A DNA stretch of 64,000 bases. Source: Paracoccus sulfuroxidans. Lineage in GTDB: Bacteria > Pseudomonadota > Alphaproteobacteria > Rhodobacterales > Rhodobacteraceae. Under the pieces are notes generated by a model, which saw only the letters and a program-made list of their open reading frames with translations, made no database searches and was not told the origin of the DNA. Shown piece by piece: positions 18,170 through 26,123 of this stretch (position 1 is the stretch's first letter; every line of letters begins with the position of its first letter). Made by a program: the position numbers and the translations under genes. The stretch is from assembly GCF_007830335.1 (NCBI RefSeq), contig NZ_VLKU01000015.1, forward strand, positions 27,392 to 91,391, in the 5' to 3' direction.

Positions 18170-19501
18170 ATGGACTGGCTGCGCGACCATCCCGAAGTGA
18201 AGACGATCCGCGTGGCGGCGGCAGATCTGAACGGCGTCGCGCGCGGCAAGCGCGTGCCCGCGCGCTTCGCCGACAAGCTGCTGTCCGAGGGCACGAAGTT
18301 CCCCTATTCGGTCCTGAACATGGACATCTGGGGCGAGGATGTCGAAGACAGCCCGCTGGTCTTTCAATCGGGCGACCCTGATGGGTTGCTGCTGCCGACC
18401 GAGCGGGGCTTCATGCCGATGCCCTGGCTGGACGCGCCGACCGCACTGCTGCCGCTTTGGATGTTTCACACCGACGGGAGCCCCTATGACGGCGACCCGC
18501 GTCAGGCGCTGGCCCGCGTCTATGACCGCTACAAGGCGGCCGGGCTGACCCCCGTCGTCGCGACCGAGCTGGAATTCTTCCTGATCGACGATTCCGGCGG
18601 CCAGCTGCGCGTGCCTCCCAGCCCGCGCTCGGGCAAGCGCCGCACCGGGGCCGAGACGCTCAGCCTGCGCGCACTTGACGCCTTCGACCGGTTCTTCACC
18701 GCGCTTTACGACGCCTGCGAGGCGATGGACATTCCCGCCGACACCGCTATCTCGGAGGCCGCGCCGGGCCAGTTCGAGATCAACATGATGCATCAGGACG
18801 ATCCGCTGAAGGCGGCGGATGACGCGTGGCTCTTCAAGCTGCTGGTCAAGGGCCTGGCGCGGCAATACGGCTTTGCCGGATCGTTCATGGCCAAGCCCTA
18901 TAACGAATGGAACGGCTCGGGCATGCATATGCATTTCTCGATCCTCGACCGTGACGGGCAGAACATCTTCGACGATGGCAGCGAGGAAGGCTCGGCCCGG
19001 CTGCGCCATGCGGTGCAGGGCTGTCTTGCGGCGATGCCCGGCTCGACGCTGCTGTTCGCCCCGCACGAGAACAGCTATGACCGGCTGGTCCCGAATGCCC
19101 ATGCGCCCACCGGCATCGGCTGGGCCTATGAAAACCGCACCTCGGCCATCCGCATCCCCTCGTCAGGGCCGAAGGCTCGCCGGATCGAACATCGCGTGGC
19201 CGGGGGCGACGTGAACCCCTATCTGACCGTCGCCGCCATTCTGGGGGCCGCGCTGAACGGGATCGAGGACGGGATCGAACCGCCCCCCGCCATTCGCGGC
19301 AACGCCTATGAGCAGGGCCTGGCGCAGCTTCCCGCGACATGGCGCGAGGCCATCGACGCCTTCGCCACCTCGCCCGAGATTGCCCGCATCTTCCCCGCCC
19401 ATCTGGTCGAGAATTTCGTCATGACCAAGCGGCAGGAGTTGCATTACATGGCCGAGCTTTCGGATGATGAGACGATCGAGCTTTATCTCGACACGGTCTG
19501 A
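18170..19501 (+). CDS. glutamine synthetase family ligase (gamma-glutamyl-amine type)
   Basis: This 443-residue GS-fold enzyme has the beta-grasp N-domain with the motif AAADLNGVARGKRVP. The catalytic domain holds the metal-site segment ATELEFFLID and, later, MHMHFSILD and IEHRVAGGDVNPYL. The shorter length and the VARGKR motif resemble PuuA-like gamma-glutamyl-polyamine/monoamine synthetases rather than housekeeping GlnA. It probably activates an imported amine or amino acid with glutamate and ATP. It is the last gene of the ABC operon and closes at a bidirectional terminator. Confidence 0.87.
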   Translation: MDWLRDHPEVKTIRVAAADLNGVARGKRVPARFADKLLSEGTKFPYSVLNMDIWGEDVEDSPLVFQSGDPDGLLLPTERGFMPMPWLDAPTALLPLWMFHTDGSPYDGDPRQALARVYDRYKAAGLTPVVATELEFFLIDDSGGQLRVPPSPRSGKRRTGAETLSLRALDAFDRFFTALYDACEAMDIPADTAISEAAPGQFEINMMHQDDPLKAADDAWLFKLLVKGLARQYGFAGSFMAKPYNEWNGSGMHMHFSILDRDGQNIFDDGSEEGSARLRHAVQGCLAAMPGSTLLFAPHENSYDRLVPNAHAPTGIGWAYENRTSAIRIPSSGPKARRIEHRVAGGDVNPYLTVAAILGAALNGIEDGIEPPPAIRGNAYEQGLAQLPATWREAIDAFATSPEIARIFPAHLVENFVMTKRQELHYMAELSDDETIELYLDTV

Positions 19502-19520
19502 GATCAGGTCAGCACGCATG

Positions 19521-19550
19521 AAAAAGCCCGCCAGAACCGGCGGGCTTTTC
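19521..19550. terminator. bidirectional terminator
   Basis: AAAAAGCCCGCC pairs with GGCGGGCTTTT across a 6-base loop. The A-run on the left and T-run on the right let it stop transcripts from both convergent genes (the GS-like gene and the PPC protein). Confidence 0.9.
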
Positions 19551-19573
19551 TATGCTTCAGCCTCAGGCGCCGC

Positions 19574-20881
19574 TTATTCGGCGCGCAGGAAACGCTCGAA
19601 GCTTAGCATCACCGGACGCACGGCGGCGCCGGGCTGGTCGGTCTGGTTCACATCGGTCAGCGCCATGCTGTAGCGCCCCGGGGCCAGCAGGACCGGGCCC
19701 AGACGGGCATCGTTGCTGTTGTTGTAATCGTCGTTATCGGCCACGGCCTGCCCGTTGCCCGAGAAGAGCGCCAGCTTCGGATCAACCCCCAGCAGCGAGC
19801 CAAAGGCCTCGACGATGACCACGGTCGGCGTGGCGACCTCGAAGCTGTACCACTGCGCCTGGCCACCCAGAAGCGCGACCTCTTGCTTCACCTCGGCCAG
19901 GTTCAGCTCTCGCACCGGGAAGCTGCCACCCAGCGGCGGGACCAGCTCGCCCCGGCGATAAGAGCCCGCCAGATAGCTTTCGAGGTCCAGCTTGCTGGCC
20001 GAGACCCGGATCTCACCTTCCTGCGTGCCGCCGTCATAGGTGGACACGCCCATGCAATAGATGCCCGCCGGCAGCGCCGAGGGGAAATCCATGCGCGAGT
20101 TCGTGCCATCCGCATCGTCATTCTGGGCAACGATATTGCCCTGCGCGTCGAACAAGGTGGCGGTCGGGTCCAGCGAAGGGGATGCGGCGCGCAGCGTCAG
20201 TTCGGTCGGCTCGGCCAGTTCGAACCGCAAGTAGTTGACGCCATTGGCCGGAACCGACAGCGCCACATCGCCCGCAGCAACCGCCGCGTCCAATGCGCCC
20301 TCGGTCAGCTGACGCGCCTCGGTATCAGCCGTGCAGGCCATCGAGCTGCTGCCCCCGCCCGTGCTGGTGCTGGAGACCTCGAACAGCGGCGGATCGTCCT
20401 GATGGCCGATCTGAATGCCCATCTGCACGCTGTTGGAATCGTAGTTCGTCACGCGCAGGCAGTAGTCGCCCGCCGCCAGCGTCGTCTCGATGCGCGACGA
20501 CAGCGTGTCCCCCGCGTCGTCGTTTTCCGCCAGCACCGAGCCGCTGCCGTCCAGCAGCGTCAGCACCGGGTCGCCGCTGCCGACGGATTCGGCCTCAAGG
20601 CGGACGAACTGCCCGTCCTCACTCACATGGAAGCCCACCAGACGCCCCGTCGCGCCGGTCGAGATCATCGTGCCCAGCGGCCCTTCCACCTGCGAGATGT
20701 TCGATTCGACATTCGACTCGCGGATCCAGGGCGCGATATCGGCACCGCATTCCGCACCGGCGGTATTGGCCTCAGCCGCTTCCGTGGGCTGGGTTTCGGC
20801 AGTCGTCTCCTGCGCCGCAGCCGGGATGGCCGAGGCGAGTGCGACGGAAAGGGTCAGGCCGGTCAGGCGGCTTAGGGACAT
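19574..20881 (-). CDS. secreted protein with three PPC domains
   Basis: This 435-residue exported protein starts MSLSRLTGLTLSVALASA (ATG 20881, AGGAG 9 bases upstream) with a signal peptide ending IPAAAQ. Three bacterial pre-peptidase C-terminal (PPC) beta-sandwich units can be seen from the repeated core D-P-x-x-x-L-F/L-D-x-x-G-x-x-x-A-x-N-D-D. The copies are DPVLTLLDGSGSVLAENDD, DPTATLFDAQGNIVAQNDD and DPKLALFSGNGQAVADNDD. PPC modules usually accompany secreted peptidases, but no protease domain is present here. It may be a cell-surface or periplasmic binding protein. It is monocistronic. Confidence 0.85.
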   Translation of the reverse strand: MSLSRLTGLTLSVALASAIPAAAQETTAETQPTEAAEANTAGAECGADIAPWIRESNVESNISQVEGPLGTMISTGATGRLVGFHVSEDGQFVRLEAESVGSGDPVLTLLDGSGSVLAENDDAGDTLSSRIETTLAAGDYCLRVTNYDSNSVQMGIQIGHQDDPPLFEVSSTSTGGGSSSMACTADTEARQLTEGALDAAVAAGDVALSVPANGVNYLRFELAEPTELTLRAASPSLDPTATLFDAQGNIVAQNDDADGTNSRMDFPSALPAGIYCMGVSTYDGGTQEGEIRVSASKLDLESYLAGSYRRGELVPPLGGSFPVRELNLAEVKQEVALLGGQAQWYSFEVATPTVVIVEAFGSLLGVDPKLALFSGNGQAVADNDDYNNSNDARLGPVLLAPGRYSMALTDVNQTDQPGAAVRPVMLSFERFLRAE

Positions 20882-21204
20882 GAACACAGGCTCCTTGAAA
20901 CAAGTTGGCAAAGCTTCGCACCACCTTGCCCGCGCTGCAATGCGCATCGGCCAGAAGTATCGGATAATTCTGTAATTTACATGACGTCAGCACGGTTGGT
21001 CAGGGTTTTGTTCCAGGCATTAGGTCATTCCATTATGTGAAACTATTTGCCGATCTTTCTGCAAAATTGATGCCGAAACGCAATTTTCCCTTGCAGAATG
21101 CCTATATTTTCGTGGAACTCTGTATCCCGGAAATTCGCCCCGCCATCCACAATGTGGAGCGGGGAAAGGGCTGGGAAGAGCCCGGCTGACAGGGGGGAAG
21201 GACG
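20882..21204. promoter_or_regulatory. divergent control region between PPC gene and TRAP operon
   Basis: No gene is visible in these 323 bases. Base composition is clearly more AT-rich around 20950-21110 than in the flanking genes, as expected for promoters. The only strong structure is the nested palindrome listed separately at 21138-21164. A purine-rich ribosome site (GGGGGGAAGGACG) precedes the TRAP gene. Confidence 0.6.
21138..21164 (+). promoter_or_regulatory. nested palindrome in TRAP operon leader
   Basis: The outer arms CCCCGC and GCGGGG enclose the perfect palindrome TCCACA-A-TGTGGA, 41 bases before the dctQM start. A 13-bp odd-length palindrome is typical of dimeric repressor operators, and the encoded IclR protein three genes downstream is the obvious candidate. 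It could alternatively form an RNA hairpin. Confidence 0.5.
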
Positions 21205-23082
21205 ATGCAACTCAACGAGTCGCAACCCGGTGCCGAACTGGCGCTTGGCGGGATCGAGGCTTTGGCCGAACCCAAGCGCGCCGAGCGATGGATGCGCCCG
21301 GTCGAGATCGTCGCCGCGGGCCTTCTGCTGGCGATGATCATCACCGTGCTTGCCAATGTCTTCTTCCGATACGTCCTGCACAAACCCCTGATCTGGGGGG
21401 ATGAGGTCGCCTCGATGAGTTTCATCTGGATGGCGATGCTGGGCGCGGCTTTGGCTGTCGACCGGCACGAGCATATGAAGTTGACGATCTTCCTGCCGAT
21501 GATGCCGCCGCGCCTCGCCAAGATCGCCGAGGTCGCGGGCGGCGTTCTGGTCAGCGTGTTGCTGCTGCGGCTTTTGCCCGTCGCCGTCGAATACGCCTAT
21601 GAGGAAAGCTTCGTCACCTCGCCCGCGCTTGGTATCCCGATGTCCTGGCGCGCCTCGGCCCTGCCTGCGGGCATGGCGCTGATGGCGCTTCTGACGGTCT
21701 TGTCAGTGATCCGCACCCGCGAATGGGGCGCGATTATCGGGACGCTTGTCGTGGCCGGTCTGATCGTCGCGGCGCTGTGGTTCCTGCGCCCAAGCCTTCT
21801 CAGCATCGGGAACTGGAACCTGCCGATCTTCCTCGGTTTCCTCGTCATGGCGCTGCTCGCCATCGGTGTGCCCATCGCCTTCTGCTTTGCGCTCGGCACG
21901 CTGGCCTATCTGACCTTCGCCAGCAACGCCCCGATCTTCGTGATGATGGGCCGGATTGATGAGGGCATGTCCTCGCTGATCCTGCTGTCGGTGCCGGTCT
22001 TCGTCCTCTTGGGCTGCATTCTGGATGCGACCGGCATGGGCAAGGCCATAGTCAACTTCCTCGCCTCGCTGTTTGGCCATGTGAAAGCGGGGATGAGCTA
22101 TGTGCTCTTGGGCTCGATGTTCCTCGTGTCGGGGATTTCGGGGTCGAAAGTCTCGGACATGGCGACCGTCGCCCCCGCGCTGTTCCCGGAAATGCGCCGC
22201 CGTGGGCATTCCCCGTCCGAGATGACCGCGCTGCTGGCGACCGGGGCCGCGATGGCCGATACCGTGCCGCCGTCCATCGTGCTGATCGTACTCGGTTCGG
22301 TCGCGGGGGTGTCGATTGCGGGCCTGTTCACCAGCGGCTTCGCGATTGCGATGGTGCTGCTGGTGATGCTCGCGATCCTTGCGCGCTGGAAGGCCCGCAA
22401 GGAAGACATGAGCGGGGTGAAGCGCGCAACCCTGCCGCTGATCCTCAAAGCCGCCGTCATCGCGATACCCGCGCTGGTCCTGCCCTTCATGATCCGCAGC
22501 CTCGTCGCCAGCGGCGTCGCCACCGCGACCGAGGTTTCGACCATCGCCGTCCTTTACGCCTTCATCATCGGCATCGTGCTTTATGGCGGCATCCCGCTGC
22601 GCAAAATGGGCACGATGCTGGTCGAAACCGCCGCGATGTCGGGGGCGATCCTGCTGATCCTCGGTGCGGCCTCATCGATGGCATGGGCCCTGACGCAATC
22701 GGGCTTTGCGCGCGATCTGATGAACCTTGTGACCGGTCTGCCGGGCGGCTGGCTGGTCTTCATGCTCGCCTCGATCGTGATCTTCCTGATCCTTGGCTGC
22801 ATCCTTGAGGGCCTGCCCGCCATCGTCCTGCTCGCACCGATCATGTTCCCCATCGCGCGTGGGCTTGGCATTCATGACATCCATTACGCCATGGTCATCG
22901 TCACCGCGATGAATATCGGCCTGATGGCACCCCCCATCGGCATCGGCTTCTACATCGCCTGCAAGATCGCCAATGTCCCGGCAGAACAGGTGATGGCGAA
23001 GATCTGGCCTTATCTCGCCGCGCTGATGGTCGGGCTTCTGGCGATTGCCGCCGTGCCGTGGTTCTCGACCGCGCTTCTGTAA
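21205..23082 (+). CDS. TRAP transporter fused small/large permease (DctQM)
   Basis: This 625-residue inner-membrane protein fuses the two TRAP membrane subunits. Residues 1-about 175 form the four-helix DctQ part (FFRYVLHKPLIWGDEVASMS is characteristic). The rest is the roughly 12-helix DctM transporter, with GSMFLVSGISGSKVSDMATV and ADTVPPSIVLIVLGSVAG. It drives sodium-coupled uptake of a carboxylate delivered by the DctP protein encoded next. The fusion is a known subtype, not a sequencing frameshift. The first gene of an eight-kilobase operon-like array. Confidence 0.93.
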   Translation: MQLNESQPGAELALGGIEALAEPKRAERWMRPVEIVAAGLLLAMIITVLANVFFRYVLHKPLIWGDEVASMSFIWMAMLGAALAVDRHEHMKLTIFLPMMPPRLAKIAEVAGGVLVSVLLLRLLPVAVEYAYEESFVTSPALGIPMSWRASALPAGMALMALLTVLSVIRTREWGAIIGTLVVAGLIVAALWFLRPSLLSIGNWNLPIFLGFLVMALLAIGVPIAFCFALGTLAYLTFASNAPIFVMMGRIDEGMSSLILLSVPVFVLLGCILDATGMGKAIVNFLASLFGHVKAGMSYVLLGSMFLVSGISGSKVSDMATVAPALFPEMRRRGHSPSEMTALLATGAAMADTVPPSIVLIVLGSVAGVSIAGLFTSGFAIAMVLLVMLAILARWKARKEDMSGVKRATLPLILKAAVIAIPALVLPFMIRSLVASGVATATEVSTIAVLYAFIIGIVLYGGIPLRKMGTMLVETAAMSGAILLILGAASSMAWALTQSGFARDLMNLVTGLPGGWLVFMLASIVIFLILGCILEGLPAIVLLAPIMFPIARGLGIHDIHYAMVIVTAMNIGLMAPPIGIGFYIACKIANVPAEQVMAKIWPYLAALMVGLLAIAAVPWFSTALL

Positions 23083-23106
23083 ATATAACCTGGGAGGAGG
23101 AAACCC

Positions 23107-24123
23107 ATGCTCATCAACCGTCGCAATATCCTGCTTGGTGCCGCCGCTGGCGCGCTGGCTGCGCCCTTCATCCGTCCGGGCGCGGCCCGCGCGGCCGAGT
23201 TCAGCTATAAGATCGCGAACAACCAGCCGCTCGAACACCCGAGCAATGTGCGTCTGGCCGAAGCCGTGAAGCGCATCCTTGAAGAAACCTCGGGCAGCGT
23301 CGACATCCAGATCTTCCCGTCGAACCAGTTGGGCGCGGATACCGATGTGCTGGGCCAGCTGCGGTCGGGCGGGGTCGAGTTCTTCCAGCTTTCGCCGGTG
23401 ATCCTGTCGACGCTGGTCCCGAATGCCTCGATCAGCGGCATCGGCTTTGCCTTCCCCGATTACGACACGGTCTGGAAGGCGATGGACGGCGATCTTGGCG
23501 CCTATGCGCGCGGCCAGATCGAAGGCGCGGGTCTGGTCGTGATGGAGAAGATCTGGGACAACGGCTATCGCCAGACCACGTCCTCGAAGCACCCGATCAC
23601 CACGCCCAAGGATTTCGAAGGCTTCAAGATCCGCGTGCCCGTCAGCCCGCTCTGGACCTCGATGTTCTCGGCCTTTGGTGCCGCGCCCGCTTCGATCAAC
23701 TTCGCCGAGGTTTATACCGCGCTGCAGACCGGCATTGTCGACGGTCAGGAAAACCCGCTCGCGATCATGAAGGTCGCGAAGATGTGGGAGGTGCAGAAGT
23801 ATCTGTCGATGACCAACCACATGTGGGACGGCTTCTGGCTGCTCGGCAACCGCCGCGCATGGGCCGCGCTGCCCGAGGATGCGCAGGCGGTTGTCGCCAA
23901 GCACTTCAACGCCTCGGCGATGGATCAGCGCGCCGATGTCATGGCGCTGAACGGCACCCTGAAGGCAGAGCTTGAAAAGGAAGGCTTCGTCTTCAACGAC
24001 GTCGAACCGAAGCCGTTTGAGGACAAGCTGCGCGAGGCAGGTTTCTACGCCGAATGGAAGAAGACCTATGGCGACGAGGCATGGGCCATTCTGGAAACCG
24101 CCATCGGCCGCACGCTCGTCTGA
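23107..24123 (+). CDS. TRAP solute-binding protein (DctP)
   Basis: This 338-residue periplasmic binding protein begins MLINRRNILLGAAAGALAAP. The twin-arginine-like NRR start and AxA site (ARAAEF) suggest Tat or Sec export. DctP family traits include EFSYKIANNQPLEHP, the conserved Arg of the ligand salt bridge in FKIRVPVSP, and FAEVYTALQTGIVDGQENP. It captures an organic acid for the fused permease upstream (gap 24 bases, with GGGAGGAGG before the ATG). The ligand is not identifiable, but the CoA-ligase and thiolase genes downstream suggest a carboxylic acid. Confidence 0.94.
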   Translation: MLINRRNILLGAAAGALAAPFIRPGAARAAEFSYKIANNQPLEHPSNVRLAEAVKRILEETSGSVDIQIFPSNQLGADTDVLGQLRSGGVEFFQLSPVILSTLVPNASISGIGFAFPDYDTVWKAMDGDLGAYARGQIEGAGLVVMEKIWDNGYRQTTSSKHPITTPKDFEGFKIRVPVSPLWTSMFSAFGAAPASINFAEVYTALQTGIVDGQENPLAIMKVAKMWEVQKYLSMTNHMWDGFWLLGNRRAWAALPEDAQAVVAKHFNASAMDQRADVMALNGTLKAELEKEGFVFNDVEPKPFEDKLREAGFYAEWKKTYGDEAWAILETAIGRTLV

Positions 24124-24135
24124 TCGGCCCGCATC

Positions 24136-24957
24136 GTGATCGCCGCCCCCCAAATCGCCGCTGCGCCGCCCGGACCGAAAGGACCGGGCGGCTCGCAGGC
24201 GGTTGGGCGGGCGCTGTCGATCCTGTCGCTGGTGGGCCGGGCAGGGTCCGAAGGAATCGGCCTTGCCCAGCTTGCTGATGATGCGGGGGTCGCACGCCCG
24301 ACCGCGCGGCGTCTGCTGCTGGCGCTGGTTTCGGCCCGGCTGGTCGATCAGGACCCGGTCTCGCGCCGCTATCATCTGGGGCCGGAAACCTATCTGCTCG
24401 GCACCTTTGCCGCCGAACGTCACGGCATCCTGCACCATGCCCGGCCTTCAATGCTGCGACTGGCCGAGGTGACGCATGACACCGTCCTGCTGACCGCACC
24501 GCAGGATGACCATACGCTGTGCCTCGAACGGATCGAGGGCAGTTTTCCGGTCCGCACCCATGCCCTGATGAAGGGCGACCGCAAGCCTGCGGGCGTCGGC
24601 GCGGGGGCCATGGCGATCCTCGCAGCCCTGCCGCCATCCGAGGCGCAGGAGCTGCGCCAGCGTGTCGCCCATCTGATGCCGGAACTGACCGAGGCGCTGG
24701 TCGAGGATGAGGCGCAGGCCCGCCGCGATGGTTTTGCCCTGAACCGGGGCCGGATCGTGCCGGGGTCGTGGGGCTTGGGCATCGCGATTCTCTGGCCCGA
24801 TGGCCGCCCCGCGGGCGCGCTTTCCATCGCCGCGATTGAAAACCGCATGCAGGACGACCGCCGCGCCGACCTCATCGCCCTTTTGCGCCGCGAGGTGGCG
24901 CTGATCGAAACCCAATTGGCCGCACTCGGCCGCACCCCTGAACGGAGAAGGACATGA
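24136..24957 (+). CDS. IclR family transcriptional regulator
   Basis: The 273-residue protein has an N-terminal winged helix (about 20-80: QAVGRALSILSLVGRAGSEG, then LADDAGVARPTARRLLLAL) and a C-terminal effector-binding domain (about 100-255). It uses a GTG start 12 bases after dctP and overlaps the thiolase gene by 4 bases. Regulator and target genes are therefore on one transcript. It most likely controls this TRAP/CoA operon in response to the imported acid. A candidate operator is the palindrome at 21138. Confidence 0.9.
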   Translation: MIAAPQIAAAPPGPKGPGGSQAVGRALSILSLVGRAGSEGIGLAQLADDAGVARPTARRLLLALVSARLVDQDPVSRRYHLGPETYLLGTFAAERHGILHHARPSMLRLAEVTHDTVLLTAPQDDHTLCLERIEGSFPVRTHALMKGDRKPAGVGAGAMAILAALPPSEAQELRQRVAHLMPELTEALVEDEAQARRDGFALNRGRIVPGSWGLGIAILWPDGRPAGALSIAAIENRMQDDRRADLIALLRREVALIETQLAALGRTPERRRT

Positions 24958-26123
24958 CCGACCCCCTGATCGTTGGCTGGGCCCATACCAAATTCGGCAA
25001 ATCCGAGGCCCCCGATACGCTGGCCCTAATGGCCGAGGTCGCGCGTCCGGCGCTGGATCATGCGGGCGTTGACGCGGGTGATGTCGATGGCATCTTCGTT
25101 GGTGTCTACAATAACGGTTTTACGCGTCAGGACTTTCAGGGCGCGCTGGTCGCGATGGGCACGCCGGAACTCGCAGGCGTGCCCTTCCTGCGGACCGAAA
25201 ACGCTTGCGCCACCGGCTCGGCCGCGCTTTATGCGGCGGCGGATTTCATCGCCTCGGGGCGGGGCAAGATCGCGCTGGTGATCGGGGCCGAGAAGATGAC
25301 CGCGACGCCGGGCGATCAGGTCGGCGACATCCTTCTGTCCGCAAGCTACTTCCCCGAAGAAGGCGAGATTCCCGGCGGTTTCGCAGGCGTCTTTGGCCGC
25401 ATCACCGATACCTATTTCCAGCGTTACGGCGACAAATCCGAAGAACTCGCGATGATCGCCGCCAAGAACCACGAAAACGGCATGCGCAACCCGTTGGCGC
25501 ATATGCAAAAGCCCTTCGACTTCACTTTCTGCAACACGCCGTCCGAGAAGAACCCGCTGGTCGCAGGCCCTCTGCGGCGCACCGATTGCTCGCTGGTGTC
25601 GGACGGGGCGGCGGCGATTGTGCTGGCCGCGCCCGAGGTTGCCGAGGATCTGAAGCGCGCCATCCGCTTCCGCGCCCGCGCGCAGGCGGGCGATTTCCTC
25701 GCCCTGTCGCGCCGCGATCCCATCGCCTTCGACGGCCCGCGCCGCGCTTGGGCCAGCGCGCTGGATCAGGCCGGGCTTGGCATCATGGACCTGTCGCTGG
25801 TCGAAACCCATGACTGCTTCACCACCGCCGAGATGATCGAATACGAAGCCATGGGCCTTGCCGCGCAGGGCGAAGGCTGGCGCGCGATCCGCGACGGCGT
25901 GACCCGCTTTGACGGTGCGCTGCCGGTCAACCCCTCGGGTGGGCTGAAATCGCGCGGCCATCCCATCGGCGCGACCGGCGTGTCACAGCACGTCATGGTC
26001 GCGATGCAATTGGCGGGCGAGGCCGGCGAGATGCAGGTGGCGAACGCGAACCTCGGCGGCGTCTTCAACATGGGCGGGGCGGCCGTCGCCAGCTATTGCT
26101 CGATTCTGGAGCGCCTGAAATGA
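24954..26123 (+). CDS. thiolase-like acyltransferase (SCP-x/acetyl-CoA acetyltransferase type)
   Basis: The 389-residue thiolase-fold protein has segments RTENACATGSAALYAAADF (nucleophile Cys within ENACATGSAA), VETHDCFTTAEMIEYEAMGL and NPSGGLKSRGHPIGATGVSQ (catalytic His). This is the non-classical SCP-x-like subgroup, which often lacks the second C-terminal Cys. It would cleave or form 3-oxoacyl-CoA esters. It overlaps both neighbours by 4 bases, so it is coupled with the IclR gene and the CoA ligase. Substrate unknown. Confidence 0.88.
   Translation: MTDPLIVGWAHTKFGKSEAPDTLALMAEVARPALDHAGVDAGDVDGIFVGVYNNGFTRQDFQGALVAMGTPELAGVPFLRTENACATGSAALYAAADFIASGRGKIALVIGAEKMTATPGDQVGDILLSASYFPEEGEIPGGFAGVFGRITDTYFQRYGDKSEELAMIAAKNHENGMRNPLAHMQKPFDFTFCNTPSEKNPLVAGPLRRTDCSLVSDGAAAIVLAAPEVAEDLKRAIRFRARAQAGDFLALSRRDPIAFDGPRRAWASALDQAGLGIMDLSLVETHDCFTTAEMIEYEAMGLAAQGEGWRAIRDGVTRFDGALPVNPSGGLKSRGHPIGATGVSQHVMVAMQLAGEAGEMQVANANLGGVFNMGGAAVASYCSILERLK

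Noticed and set aside
21205..23082. Frameshift or assembly fusion of dctQ and dctM
   Set aside because: Fused DctQM permeases are a known TRAP subtype, and the linker keeps normal membrane-helix coding.
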